From assembly GCA_035295745.1 (NCBI GenBank), contig DATGIL010000045.1:9856-73855 (forward strand): a stretch of DNA of 64,000 nt. Direction: 5' to 3'. Below, in pieces: positions 31,389 to 40,380 of this stretch (the first letter of the stretch is position 1; each line of letters begins with the position of its first letter). Under the pieces are notes generated by a model. It saw nothing but the letters and a program-made list of their open reading frames with translations. It was not told the DNA's origin and searched no databases. Both the position numbers and the translations under genes were made by a program. The stretch comes from JAIQFL01 sp035295745 (GTDB lineage: Bacteria > Acidobacteriota > Terriglobia > Bryobacterales > Bryobacteraceae).

Positions 31389-32741
31389 TTACTGCTGCTT
31401 GGGTGCGGACGCACCGGGCTTGGCGGCGGGCTCCGTCACTACCACGACGCGGTTGGAGTTGCGCAGCCAGGTTTTCGCGGCTTTCTGGATGTCCGCGGGG
31501 GTTATCGCCAGCCGCTTCTCGTTCTCGGTGTTGATGCGGTTGGGATCGTCATACAGAGCGGCATCGTCCGCCAGAGTCACGGCGATGCTGAGCATACTCT
31601 CCCGCGAGGCCGGAATACTCCTGCGAATGGCGCTGTGCACGCGCTCCAGCTCTTTGTCCGACACGGGCTCTGCAACCAGCCGGGAAATCTCCTCGGCGAT
31701 CAGGTTTTCGACATCCTGCGGACTCGTTCCCGGACGAATGAAGGCGACTACGCGGAACGTCGAGGGGCCTGAGCGGGCATCCTCCAGGCACCCCACCTGC
31801 AAAGCGATTTGCTTCTCCCGCACCAGTTTCTGGTACAGCCGCGAACTCTCGCCCAGTCCCAGAATCGATGCGGCTTCACCGAGGGCGCGGGTGTCCTGGT
31901 TATTGGCGCCGGGTATGCGGTAGGCGATCTCAAGGCGGGGAACGCGAGCCAGACTGTCTTCCAAACGGCCGCGACGTTCTTCGGTCTGCTCCGGCTCGGT
32001 GAGATCGGCGGGCTTGGGCGCCGGCTGACGCGGAATGGCGGCGAAGTACTTCTTCACCTTGGCCAGGGTCTCCTTCGTATCCAGATCGCCGGCCATCACC
32101 AGTACGGCATTGTTGGGCGCGTAGTATGTTTTGAAGAACTGCTTGACGTCGTCCACCGTGGCGGCATCCAGATCAGCCATCGACCCGATCACGGAGTGCT
32201 GATTCGCGAAGTTATCGTAGATCAGGCCGTCGATCTTCTCCGAAGTCTTCCCGTACGGCTGGTTGTCGAGGCTCTGGCGGCGCTCTTCTTTCACCGCCTG
32301 CCGCTGGTTATCCAGATTTTCCTTGGTGATCACCAGCGACCGCATACGATCGGCCTCCAAATATAGCGCCAGGTCCACCTGGTTCTTGGGCAACTCCTCG
32401 TAAAACATGGTCCGGTCGGTGGTGGTGGCGCCATTCATGTTGCCGCCCTTGGTGAAGATGTCGTAGAAGTGCTCGCCCGGTCCGACATTTTCCGAGCCTT
32501 TGAACATCATGTGTTCGAACAAGTGAGCGAACCCCGTGCGTCCTTCGTGCTCATCGCGCGAACCGGCCTTGTAGCAGACCGCGATCGCAAAGACCGGCGC
32601 GAAATGGTCTTCCGAGATGATGACGCGAAGCCCGTTCTCCAGAGTCGTGTCCGAGAACTTGACGGGGGCCATCCGGGAACCTGACTGCTGGGCAAACACC
32701 AGTCCTGTCAGCGTCAGAAATATGGTGACAAATGATTTCAA
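31389..32741 (-). CDS. M16-family zinc peptidase
   Basis: A 450-residue zinc protease. FAHLFEHMMFKGS carries the HxxEH motif near residue 75, and the distal Glu lies in the region KEERRQSLDN. The C-terminal half has the second M16 domain (LGLGESSRLYQKLVREKQIA). I start at the TTG at 32741, because AAGGAG lies seven bases before it and a signal peptide (FVTIFLTLTGLVFA) follows directly; the longer frame to 32813 puts unrelated residues before the signal. It acts with the adjacent non-catalytic subunit. Confidence 0.88.
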   Translation of the reverse strand: MKSFVTIFLTLTGLVFAQQSGSRMAPVKFSDTTLENGLRVIISEDHFAPVFAIAVCYKAGSRDEHEGRTGFAHLFEHMMFKGSENVGPGEHFYDIFTKGGNMNGATTTDRTMFYEELPKNQVDLALYLEADRMRSLVITKENLDNQRQAVKEERRQSLDNQPYGKTSEKIDGLIYDNFANQHSVIGSMADLDAATVDDVKQFFKTYYAPNNAVLVMAGDLDTKETLAKVKKYFAAIPRQPAPKPADLTEPEQTEERRGRLEDSLARVPRLEIAYRIPGANNQDTRALGEAASILGLGESSRLYQKLVREKQIALQVGCLEDARSGPSTFRVVAFIRPGTSPQDVENLIAEEISRLVAEPVSDKELERVHSAIRRSIPASRESMLSIAVTLADDAALYDDPNRINTENEKRLAITPADIQKAAKTWLRNSNRVVVVTEPAAKPGASAPKQQ

Positions 32742-32837
32742 AACGATACTCCTTGGTTCTACGCGCGGAGGTTGCTGCTGGGAGTTTCCTACCTGATAAT
32801 CCAGGCGGGCCAATCCTCAAGTATACAACACCTTCGT

Positions 32838-33473
32838 TTATCCGTTCTGCTCCATTACTTTTCCCGCCGCCGCTTCCAGCTCGTCCAACCCTCCCACGAA
32901 GAAATGGTCGGTGGACTCGATCCAGACCAGTTGTTTGGGCGGCAGCAAGCGTTCGTACAGCGCTTCCAATTCGACGCGCGGGCCGTACTGATCGTGAGTG
33001 CTTTGCACCAGAATCTTGGGTAGGCGGCACGCCTCGAAATACTCCGTCGAGCCGAAGTTCGTGGGGAACCCGACCGCCATCAGCCAGCGCGGGTCCTCCA
33101 TCTCGCAGCCCAGCCGCGTGATCACGCGCGATCCGAAGGAAAAACCGGCCATGGCGAAGGGCAGGGAAGGGTAGCGCTCCCGCAGCCAGGCCAGAGCGGC
33201 GCGGGCGTCTTCAATCTCCCCGATCAAATGCGCGTGCTTGCCTTCGCTCGTTCCGGCGCCGCGAAAATTGAAGCGCAGCACCACCGCGCCTCCCCCCCGC
33301 AATCCGCGGGCGATCCGGTAGACCACCTTGTTATGCATGGTGCCGCCGTGCAGGGGATGCGGATGGCAGACCAACACCGCCAGCAGGGGCTCGCGGTCTT
33401 CCGGTTCTTCCAATAGTGCTTCCAGACGGCCGGCAGGTCCGGCAATCCAGTGAGACTCAATCCGCCGCGCCAC
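32838..33473 (-). CDS. Alpha/beta hydrolase, dienelactone-hydrolase-like
   Basis: A 211-residue alpha/beta hydrolase. LAVLVCHPHPLHGGTMHNKV is the typical start of this subgroup. The nucleophile elbow is AGFSFGSRV (Ser near 112), the acid is probably in QSTHDQYG, and the His is in ESTDHFFVG near the end. The start is a GTG. Its stop region lies next to yajQ's end, one base apart, on the same strand, at the tail of a housekeeping run. Substrate unknown; probably a cytoplasmic esterase or peptidase. Confidence 0.82.
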   Translation of the reverse strand: MARRIESHWIAGPAGRLEALLEEPEDREPLLAVLVCHPHPLHGGTMHNKVVYRIARGLRGGGAVVLRFNFRGAGTSEGKHAHLIGEIEDARAALAWLRERYPSLPFAMAGFSFGSRVITRLGCEMEDPRWLMAVGFPTNFGSTEYFEACRLPKILVQSTHDQYGPRVELEALYERLLPPKQLVWIESTDHFFVGGLDELEAAAGKVMEQNG

Positions 33474-33474
33474 G

Positions 33475-33975
33475 TCAGTTGGTGCGGTAATTGATGAACT
33501 GCATATCGATTCCGAAATCGGAGTCGCGCAGCAGTTTGATGACGGCTTGCAGCACGTCGCGATCCTTGCCGGCGACCCGCACGAAATCGCCCTGAATCGA
33601 GGCTTGCACCTTCAGTTTGCTGTCCTTGATCTTCTTGACGATCTCCCGCGCTTTTTCCGTGGGGATGCCCTGTTGCAGGGTGATTTCCTGCCGCACGGTG
33701 GAGCCCGCCGCCGGAATGATCTCGCCGAAGGTCAGCCCTTTGAGCGGTACCTTGCGCTTCACCAGTTTCGACTCGAGAATGTCGATCACGGCTTTGAGCT
33801 TGAACTCGTCCTTGCTTGCCAGCAGGATCTTGTTATCTTTCTCCACCACTTCGATGGTCGAGTGGGAGTCTTTCAAGTCGTAGCGCTGTTGGATTTCTTT
33901 TTGGGCCTGCTGCACGGAGTTGTGCACTTCAGGCATCTCGATCTTGGAGACTACATCAAAACTGTTATCAGGCAT
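33475..33975 (-). CDS. yajQ: YajQ family nucleotide-binding protein
   Basis: A 166-residue protein starting MPDNSFDVVSKIEMPEVHNS, the usual YajQ (DUF520) opening, followed by the IQQRYDLKDS segment, KGLTFGEIIPAAG and a second ferredoxin-like domain ending SDFGIDMQFINYR. Members of this family bind nucleotides, and in some bacteria cyclic di-GMP. I use the ATG at 33975; the frame upstream to 34116 overlaps the response regulator and is not conserved. It directly follows the response-regulator gene. Confidence 0.93.
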   Translation of the reverse strand: MPDNSFDVVSKIEMPEVHNSVQQAQKEIQQRYDLKDSHSTIEVVEKDNKILLASKDEFKLKAVIDILESKLVKRKVPLKGLTFGEIIPAAGSTVRQEITLQQGIPTEKAREIVKKIKDSKLKVQASIQGDFVRVAGKDRDVLQAVIKLLRDSDFGIDMQFINYRTN

Positions 33976-33976
33976 A

Positions 33977-34849
33977 TCAATCGGGAGGCTGCGGATTTGG
34001 GGTTGAAGATGGCGGCGTGCCGGAAGGATTCCGCGATTCGCGAGCGGGCGTGGCTGGTGCGGTGCGCGTGATGGGACGAATCGATCGCGGTTCCGCAGCG
34101 GTCTCCGCGTCCGCATCCAGTTCCAACCCTAGAATGGAGGACGTGCGAATCTTCAATGGATTGACGCGCCGCACCGGCTCCACGCGCGAGGGCGAAGCGG
34201 CAGGCATCGGCGGTGCGACCGGCATGGGCTGCTGAGGACGCGCCGGAGCGGTCTCGGGCAGCGGGCCGGCGGATTTCTTGGTGATAAGAGCAGCAAGCAC
34301 GCGGGTTGTGATCTCGTCCACTATTGTAGCCATGGACGCGTCCAATGCCACCGTGACCGCGGCCCGCACCTGTTCCGCATCCACCACCGCGACGAACGGG
34401 ACTGCGGCTGGCGTTCCCGGAGCCGCTCCCGCCTTACCTTTGGCGCCACTCTGGGGATTGGCCGATTCCGCGCGTGCAGCGGCGGCTGCTTCCGCCAGTG
34501 GCTTCACCGCGGCCAGCAGAGCGCTGGCCTCAAACGGCTTGCGCAGGGTGCCATCGCCTTCGACGCGCGTCACCTGTGCTTCGTCGAGACTCTCCAGAAC
34601 TCCAGCCGTCAGGATCACGCGCACGTGCCGGTGGCGCGGACTCATCTTCAGGTATTGGCAGATTTCGAAGCCCGTGCGCCCGGGCATCACCGTGTCGGCC
34701 AGAACGACGTCGGGATCCACATCATCCAGCCGGATCAGTGCGGAGTCCGCATTGCTTACCGTGACGACCTCGTACCCCTCCTCGGTGAGGATGCGCTCGC
34801 CCATGCGCTGCGCGTGAGGGCTATCGTCTACCAGTAGGATACGGCTCAT
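33977..34849 (-). CDS. Response regulator receiver protein with a long variable tail
   Basis: A 290-residue protein. Residues 1-120 are a CheY-like receiver: ILLVDDSPHAQRMGERIL with the acidic pair, VLADTVMPGRTGFEI with the phosphorylated Asp, and LRKPFEASAL with the conserved Lys. Residues 160-195 hold a helix (VDAEQVRAAVTVALDASMAT) that could dimerise, and the last 100 residues are Pro/Ala/Arg-rich and probably disordered. No DNA-binding output domain is present. It overlaps bamD by ATGA and precedes yajQ by one base, so it belongs to this operon. Confidence 0.85.
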   Translation of the reverse strand: MSRILLVDDSPHAQRMGERILTEEGYEVVTVSNADSALIRLDDVDPDVVLADTVMPGRTGFEICQYLKMSPRHRHVRVILTAGVLESLDEAQVTRVEGDGTLRKPFEASALLAAVKPLAEAAAAARAESANPQSGAKGKAGAAPGTPAAVPFVAVVDAEQVRAAVTVALDASMATIVDEITTRVLAALITKKSAGPLPETAPARPQQPMPVAPPMPAASPSRVEPVRRVNPLKIRTSSILGLELDADAETAAEPRSIRPITRTAPATPARESRNPSGTPPSSTPNPQPPD

Positions 34850-36294
34850 TTGGTCGTTTTGGCCGCCTCGCCAGCCGGTGCAGGCTTGAGCTTGTCGATG
34901 GTCTTCTTCGGGAGCCCGGTCTTGATGAGATCGTTGACCGACAGAAATGGCCGCATGGCGACGATGCGCTTGGCCATCAGCTTGTTGATGCCCGGCAGCT
35001 TGGCGATGTCAGCTTCCGGAGCGGAGTTCAGATCGACCCCCGTGCGGGTGACGGCGATCGGTTGAGTGGGCTGTCCGGGGGGCGCGACCGGCGCAGTCGC
35101 CGACGGTGCAGAGCCGGCAGGAGTCCCTGGGACCGCTTGCGTAGGCGCCGAACTGCCCGGAGTTGTCGCCGTGACTCCAACATTCCCAGGCGCCGGTGTC
35201 GCCGCCGCACCCGGGTTGAGCCGCGCGTCGGGATTGTTGTTGATCGCGGTGGGGTCGGAAACCACGGTACCCGTTACATCCGAAGTGCCTTGTTGGCCCG
35301 CGGCGATCGCGGGAACGCTGGCGGGAATGGTCGGACGGAAACCAGTCATCTGCGGGCTTCCTGATTTTGCCGCCGCGGAGATGTCCGGATGCTGCGCGAA
35401 CGGCTCCCAGGCGCGGCCCAACAGACCCTTCTTCGTTCGATTCTCGAGATCGTACTTCTGCGCCGCATAGCGAACGGGGTCGGCGTCCGGAACCGGCCGC
35501 TTCATGGCGGTCAGCATGGTCTTCGATTCCTGCACGTGGGCGCTCATCGGATAATCCTTCACAATGCGCGAGAGCATGTCCACCTGCTGGTTTTCGAACT
35601 TGTCGCCCATGCGCCGGTAGGAATCAGCCGCCAGCCAGAGCGCTTCGTCAGCCCCGCTGTAAAGCGGAAACTGGTTCGCCACGCCCTGCAGCCGATTGAC
35701 CGCGGCAGGCATGCTGCCCTTGTGATGATAGAACGCGCCGACGCGAAATTCCTTGTCCGCCAGCACTTCCTGAATGTTGCGCAGCATCTGCTGCGCTTCC
35801 GGAGCAAACTTGCTGTTCGGGAACTGCAGGACGAGCTGCTTGCACTCTTCTTCCGCGCGCAGCGCGTGGGAGGAGTCGCGGTCGGACTTGTCCATCTGGT
35901 TGAACTGCATCTTGCAGATCTTCTCCTGCGCCTCCGCGGATTCTTCCATGGCGGGATAGAACAGGATGAAATCTTTGTATTCGGCCTCGGCTTGCGCCAG
36001 GCCGCGCGCGCCACCCTCCTGATACCAGCTATCGGCGATCGCGAGCTTCGCCTTGGCGAGATACTCGCTGGTGTCGTAGGTATTCATGAGGGTCTGCAAG
36101 GTCAGCCGCGCCCGTTCGTAACGGCTGTGTTCGATATCGTCCACGGCTTTATCGAACAAGACCTTGTCCGGTTGCTGAGTGTCTTTACTGATGGGATTGG
36201 CATACTTCTTCCTGCGGATCCCGCAGGAAGACAGCAGAACCGTGACTGCCAGCAGCACGGCGAGATTACGAATTGCGAATCGAAGCATAATCAA
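34846..36294 (-). CDS. bamD: BamD-like outer membrane assembly lipoprotein with C-terminal helix-hairpin-helix domain
   Basis: A 482-residue lipoprotein: signal peptide with lipobox LLSSC near residue 24, then about 230 residues of TPR-like repeats matching BamD (HSRYERARLTLQTLMNTYDT, WYQEGGARGLAQAEAEYKDF, VLQFPNSKFAPEAQQMLRNI). BamD helps BamA insert outer-membrane proteins and is normally about 245-300 residues. Here a Pro/Ala/Thr-rich linker (330-415) leads to a ComEA-type helix-hairpin-helix: VDLNSAPEADIAKLPGINKL and RPFLSVNDLIKTGLPKKTI. That domain usually binds DNA, so a periplasmic DNA- or partner-binding role is possible. It overlaps the response-regulator gene by ATGA. Confidence 0.85.
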   Translation of the reverse strand: MIMLRFAIRNLAVLLAVTVLLSSCGIRRKKYANPISKDTQQPDKVLFDKAVDDIEHSRYERARLTLQTLMNTYDTSEYLAKAKLAIADSWYQEGGARGLAQAEAEYKDFILFYPAMEESAEAQEKICKMQFNQMDKSDRDSSHALRAEEECKQLVLQFPNSKFAPEAQQMLRNIQEVLADKEFRVGAFYHHKGSMPAAVNRLQGVANQFPLYSGADEALWLAADSYRRMGDKFENQQVDMLSRIVKDYPMSAHVQESKTMLTAMKRPVPDADPVRYAAQKYDLENRTKKGLLGRAWEPFAQHPDISAAAKSGSPQMTGFRPTIPASVPAIAAGQQGTSDVTGTVVSDPTAINNNPDARLNPGAAATPAPGNVGVTATTPGSSAPTQAVPGTPAGSAPSATAPVAPPGQPTQPIAVTRTGVDLNSAPEADIAKLPGINKLMAKRIVAMRPFLSVNDLIKTGLPKKTIDKLKPAPAGEAAKTTK

Positions 36295-36322
36295 ATCAAC
36301 CCGGGCAGGTAACCGCCCCCGT

Positions 36323-36997
36323 TTACACTTTCACTGCCGTGGCGTTGGCTGCGATTTGACGCATTTCCCGAACCGTCGCTTCGGGGTCTGAGCTGTGAAA
36401 TACGGCCGACCCTGTGACGATCCAATCACACCCCGCCCGCACCACGTCCGCCAGATTCTCCTGGTGTACGCCGCCATCGATTTCGATCTGCAGCGCTAAG
36501 TTCCTCTCCCGGCGTACCCGATCGAGCTTGCGCACTTTGTCGAGTACGTACGGAATCAGTTTCTGTCCACCAAAACCTGGATTCACGCTCATCAGGAGCA
36601 CGTAGTCCGCCACTTCCAACGCGTCTGCGAGCACCGAGATTGCGGTGGCTGGATTGAGAACGATCCCGGGCAATGCACCTTCATGACGGATGAGCTCTAA
36701 AGTGGCGTCCAGGTGGCGGCACGCCTCGTAATGAACCGAGACCGAATTCGCACCGGCCTGCACAAAAGAAGCTGCATAGCGTTCAGGATTTTCAATCATC
36801 AGGTGGACGTCGAGGTGCAGCTTGGTGCATTTGCGAATCGATTCCACGACCGGCGGCCCGATCGTCAGGTTCGGCACGAAATGCCCGTCCATGACGTCGA
36901 GATGCAACATCTTGGCTCCGCCGCGCTCGACCCGGGCGATTTCGTCAGCCAGGTGGGCGAAGTCCGCGGACAGGATTGACGGAACGATTTCAACCAT
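36323..36997 (-). CDS. rpe: Ribulose-phosphate 3-epimerase
   Basis: A 224-residue TIM-barrel enzyme that interconverts ribulose 5-phosphate and xylulose 5-phosphate in the pentose phosphate pathway. It has the standard segments VPSILSADF, HLDVMDGHFVPNLTIG (metal-binding His and catalytic Asp), LDVHLMIENP, MSVNPGFGGQ and IEIDGGV, and the phosphate-binding VTGSAVF. Length is normal. Its start overlaps the end of rsmB by eight bases, so the two are co-transcribed. Confidence 0.97.
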   Translation of the reverse strand: MVEIVPSILSADFAHLADEIARVERGGAKMLHLDVMDGHFVPNLTIGPPVVESIRKCTKLHLDVHLMIENPERYAASFVQAGANSVSVHYEACRHLDATLELIRHEGALPGIVLNPATAISVLADALEVADYVLLMSVNPGFGGQKLIPYVLDKVRKLDRVRRERNLALQIEIDGGVHQENLADVVRAGCDWIVTGSAVFHSSDPEATVREMRQIAANATAVKV

Positions 36998-38090
36998 TTG
37001 CGGATTGTTCCGATTTTATCACAGCGGCGAAGAAGCCGTCGCCCGGGTCGCACCCCGGAATCCGCTGCGTGGTCTCGATGACGCGGTAGCCCGGCAGCTT
37101 CACGACAATCTCCTCATTCTCCTCAGCCTCGAGCGAGCAGGTGGAGTAGACCAGCAGGCCGCCCGGGGCCAGTACGGAGAGGGCATTCTCCAGCAATGCC
37201 GACTGACGTTGCGGCAGATCCTTCAGGTCGCTAGGCGTCAGCCGCCATTTGATTTCCGGATTCCGTCCCAGCGTCCCGGTGCCGGAACAGGGCGCGTCCA
37301 CCAGGATGCGGTCGAACTGGCGTCCGAAGGGCAGGGGACGGGTGCCATCCAGAATCACCAAGTCGCTGGTCTGATCCTTCATCTGTACGAGTCGATGATG
37401 ATGCAGGTCGCAGGCCACCACTCGCACGCCCGCTTCGAGCGCCTGGGCGGTCTTGTTGCCTGGAGCCGCGCAGAGATCGAGGAACGACTGGCCCGGAGCT
37501 AGCTGGAGAAGCGGAACGATCGATTGCGATCCGATATCCTGCTGGCGTCCCGTGTTGCTGAGATGAGCTACCGGCTGTAGCAGCGCCGCGCGCGCGATTC
37601 CGGCGGCGGTTTCCGCACTGTACTCGTGCTCCCAACGAGCCAGCAGCCACTCGGGGCAAGACAATTCCACTTCGCGATTGGGCCATGCCACTGGATCGCG
37701 GTTGACCTTCCGTAGCACCGCATTCACCAGGCCGGCGGCCGAGCGCTTGTGGGCGCGTTTGACCAACTCCACCGCGTCGCCCACCGCGGCATGGGCGGGG
37801 ATCCGCTCGAGATAACGCAGTTGGTAGATGCCCATCCGCAACGCGATCCTGACCTCGGGGTCGAGCTTTTGGCGCCGCCCCGAGTAATGCTCGATCAGGT
37901 AATCGAGCTGCGCCCGGTAGCGCAGCACGCCGAAGACGATCTCCGCGGCAAGACCTGCGTCGCGAGAGGGCAAGTCCGCGGTCTGCGCCAGCAGCAGGTC
38001 GGAGGCGTACCCGCCCTTCTCCACTTTGCGCAGAATGTCGAAAGTAGCGATGCGGGCTGGAGCGATCGCGGTGGGCACGTTCTGTTCCAT
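36990..38090 (-). CDS. rsmB: 16S rRNA (cytosine-5) methyltransferase RsmB
   Basis: A 366-residue enzyme: an N-terminal NusB-like helical domain (residues 10-140, ATFDILRKVEKGGYASDLLL) and an AdoMet-dependent Sun/RsmB domain with FLDLCAAPGNKTAQALEA (AdoMet site), VDAPCSGTGTLGRNPEIKW and LVYSTCSLEAEENEEI (the two cysteines). By family it methylates C967 of 16S rRNA. It is shorter than the E. coli enzyme (about 430 residues). Gene order rsmB-rpe and the overlap suggest that this starts the housekeeping operon. It is divergent from the NADAR gene. Confidence 0.93.
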   Translation of the reverse strand: MEQNVPTAIAPARIATFDILRKVEKGGYASDLLLAQTADLPSRDAGLAAEIVFGVLRYRAQLDYLIEHYSGRRQKLDPEVRIALRMGIYQLRYLERIPAHAAVGDAVELVKRAHKRSAAGLVNAVLRKVNRDPVAWPNREVELSCPEWLLARWEHEYSAETAAGIARAALLQPVAHLSNTGRQQDIGSQSIVPLLQLAPGQSFLDLCAAPGNKTAQALEAGVRVVACDLHHHRLVQMKDQTSDLVILDGTRPLPFGRQFDRILVDAPCSGTGTLGRNPEIKWRLTPSDLKDLPQRQSALLENALSVLAPGGLLVYSTCSLEAEENEEIVVKLPGYRVIETTQRIPGCDPGDGFFAAVIKSEQSANG

Positions 38091-38137
38091 TGTCGCCTAA
38101 AGGGGCCGGTCTGCCGGTACAATTGGCGTGAGCCGGC

Positions 38138-38611
38138 ATGAGCGATTCCCTGGAGCCGTTGAATGTGGCGTCGGTCTCCGACGAGGAGATCGGGCGTGAG
38201 ATGTCCAACTTCGCAGACACGCCGTTCTACTACGGTAGGAAGCCGATCCGCTACCACAGCGTGGAGAGCTTCTACCAGATGCTCACCGAGCCCGACGAGA
38301 AAGTGCGGAGAAGCATCGCCAAAATGTCCGGAAAAGAGGCCAAGCGGGCGGGCCGGCCGGAAACGGCGGAGGCCAGGTTCGAGGGCACGACCTACGTGCT
38401 CGGCTCGGCGGAGCACCATGCGCTGATTCAGGACGTCATCCGCGCCAAGTTACAGCAGAATCCGGAACTGGCGCGCCGCTTCGTGGAGACGCGTCCGCGG
38501 CCGATTGTCCACGTGACGCCGGGCGGGGGGAGCAAACGTTTTCCGGAAGAGGTGTTCTGCAGAGTTCTGACGGAACTGCGCGAAGAGTTTGCGGCCAAAT
38601 CTCGTCGGTGA
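38138..38611 (+). CDS. NADAR/YbiA-like domain protein
   Basis: A 157-residue protein with EMSNFADTPFYYGRKPI, YHSVESFYQML and GKEAKRAGR, which match the NADAR superfamily (a fold linked to N-glycosidase activity on ADP-ribose-related or riboflavin-precursor compounds). The terminal PRPIVHVTPG is a further family-like element. It overlaps by four bases the frame of the following iron-sulfur repair gene, whose real start is later. Substrate unknown. Confidence 0.75.
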   Translation: MSDSLEPLNVASVSDEEIGREMSNFADTPFYYGRKPIRYHSVESFYQMLTEPDEKVRRSIAKMSGKEAKRAGRPETAEARFEGTTYVLGSAEHHALIQDVIRAKLQQNPELARRFVETRPRPIVHVTPGGGSKRFPEEVFCRVLTELREEFAAKSRR

Positions 38612-38655
38612 CATCAGTCACTGACCGGCGGGCGGCGAGGCGTCAGCATGGAAGC

Positions 38656-39363
38656 ATGACGACCGTAACCATCTCTCCAGATCAGACTGTTGGCGAAATC
38701 GCGGCGCAATTTCCGGCTTCGGTTCGGGTGTTGGAACGATATCGAATCGATTTCTGCTGCGGCGGAAGAGTACCCTTCGGCGAGGCCTGCCACAAGGCCG
38801 GAGCCGATCCAGCCGCCGTGCGGGACGAAATCGCGAACGCCGGCGTGGCCGGTGAGGATTCCACCGACTGGCAGTCCGCCAGCCTGAACAGCTTGATCGA
38901 TCACATCGTCAACACGCACCACGTCTATCTCAAGGCAGAATTGCCTCGCCTGGAAGCCATGCTGGTGAAAATCCTCGCGAAACATGGCGAAGCGCACGGC
39001 GGCGTTCTGGTGCCGTTGGCGCAAACTTTCCGGCCGATGAAGGAAGAGTTGCTGTCTCACCTGATGAAGGAGGAGATGATCCTGTTTCCTTTGATGCGGA
39101 GCCTCGCTGCGGGCGAAGAGGGGACGTTCCATTGCGGATCGATACAGAATCCGATTCGCGTGATGTTGATGGAGCACGATTCCGCGGGAGACGCGCTGGG
39201 GCGCTTGCGCGCATTGACGTCCGGCTTCACGGCTCCGGACGACGCCTGCAATACGTTTCGCGCGTTTTACTACGAATTGGCGGAACTCGAGAGCGATCTG
39301 CACCGCCACATTCATTTAGAGAACAACATCCTGTTCCCGAGAGCCGTGGAGTTGGTGCGGTGA
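38656..39363 (+). CDS. ric: Iron-sulfur cluster repair di-iron protein (RIC/ScdA/YtfE family)
   Basis: A 235-residue protein. The N-terminal ScdA_N domain has VGEIAAQFPASVRVLERY and DFCCGGRVPFGEAC. The following hemerythrin-like domain has the iron-ligand histidines: LIDHIVNTHHVYLKAELPRL, HGEAHGGVL, LLSHLMKEEMILFPLM, VMLMEHDSAGDALGRL and DLHRHIHLENNILFPRA. By family it repairs iron-sulfur clusters damaged by nitric oxide or oxidants, in the cytoplasm. The ATG at 38656 matches homologues; an in-frame extension to 38608 overlaps the NADAR gene and is not conserved. Confidence 0.92.
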   Translation: MTTVTISPDQTVGEIAAQFPASVRVLERYRIDFCCGGRVPFGEACHKAGADPAAVRDEIANAGVAGEDSTDWQSASLNSLIDHIVNTHHVYLKAELPRLEAMLVKILAKHGEAHGGVLVPLAQTFRPMKEELLSHLMKEEMILFPLMRSLAAGEEGTFHCGSIQNPIRVMLMEHDSAGDALGRLRALTSGFTAPDDACNTFRAFYYELAELESDLHRHIHLENNILFPRAVELVR

Positions 39364-39441
39364 GAGCGTGACGGCTAGGATTCTCGCGAACTTGCCAATG
39401 GCAGGGAATTCACCACCGCATTGACAGCTCCGAAGGCGGCG

Positions 39442-39825
39442 TCACTCGATCCGCTGAACCCACTGGCTCCGCCAGGCGGGTGCCTCGAACGGGTCCGCGA
39501 AATACTGCGTCTCGTGCACGACCTTGCCGTCGCGGAATTCCATAATACTCACGGTAAATGCTGGTCGCCCCTGATAGGTGATGGTGTATTCCGTGACCCA
39601 GAGATCGCCTTTTCCGAGAATTCGCTTGATGGTGAAGCCCGATGGCTTGCCTGGGTGATGACTGCGCAAGGCCTGCAAATTGCTTCGCCCGAGGATTCGC
39701 TCGCCGGACTGAGGATAATCACAAATGGCATCGTCCGTGTAAATGTCGTGTTCGGTGTTTAGATCGCCGGCTGCCGAGGCTTGCCAGTGCCGATTCAGGG
39801 CTTCCCGTATTTGTTCTTCTTGCAT
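39442..39825 (-). CDS. SnoaL-like (NTF2-fold) protein
   Basis: A 127-residue protein with the NTF2-like layout: a helical start (QIREALNRHWQASAAGDLNT), then YTDDAICDYPQSGERILG, and late strands YQGRPAFTVSIMEFRDGKVV with the ending QYFADPFEAPAWR, common in SnoaL-like proteins. I start at the ATG at 39825 because GGAG lies seven bases upstream; the TTG at 39837 overlaps that ribosome binding site. Such proteins can be small enzymes or ligand binders; nothing here points to a substrate. Confidence 0.8.
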   Translation of the reverse strand: MQEEQIREALNRHWQASAAGDLNTEHDIYTDDAICDYPQSGERILGRSNLQALRSHHPGKPSGFTIKRILGKGDLWVTEYTITYQGRPAFTVSIMEFRDGKVVHETQYFADPFEAPAWRSQWVQRIE

Positions 39826-40380
39826 GGACAACTCCAAGGTGGGTTTGGTTGCTGGTTATCTGCCTTGTGGAATGAATCCGGGATTGCCGGTCTTCACCAC
39901 TTGATGGAACCTCTGTCTCATATAAATTCGATAGATTTCGTCAAGCGCGTCCTCCGGAAGGGCGGAGATGTTTAGAGCCTCATCTTCGTCGGCCCCGGCC
40001 TGATTCCGTGACCCAATGGCGCAAAAGCCAGCAACCCAACGTTCTTCTCCTTCGCCACATAGACGCTTGGCTGACGCCCAGCCGGGGCAAGCCGAACTCA
40101 GCATTTATTTTACGGGACCTTACACGCGAAATTCGCCACGTCGTGGTGCTACCCGTCTGCAATCCTCAGACCCGCGCACCGCCCAAGGCCGTCTCCTGTG
40201 CCACTCTCCCAAGTCATCGACGGCGAAGACCACACGCGACTCCGCGTCTACAGAAATGGGTTCGGTCCTGCATTCTCCCCGCCCCAAATCCTGGCACCCA
40301 AACCCGTGCAGATTGGACCGAAGGCGGGTACACAACGAAACGAACAGTCTGGGAAGCACGGCTTCGAGCGGTAGCTTACA
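39826..40380. other. Region without a supported gene
   Basis: A minus-strand frame at 39856-40104 ends in a protein-like stretch (PEDALDEIYRIYMRQRFHQV) but lacks a convincing start, so it could be the end of a decayed gene. Plus-strand frames starting at 40008 and 40016 are shifted shadows with arginine-rich composition. The promoter of the SNF2 operon should lie here; I see no clear -35/-10 pair. Confidence 0.4.

Noticed and set aside
39856..40104. Minus-strand 82-codon ORF
   Set aside because: The last 40 residues look protein-like but the beginning does not and no start or family is convincing; noted in the gap entry only.
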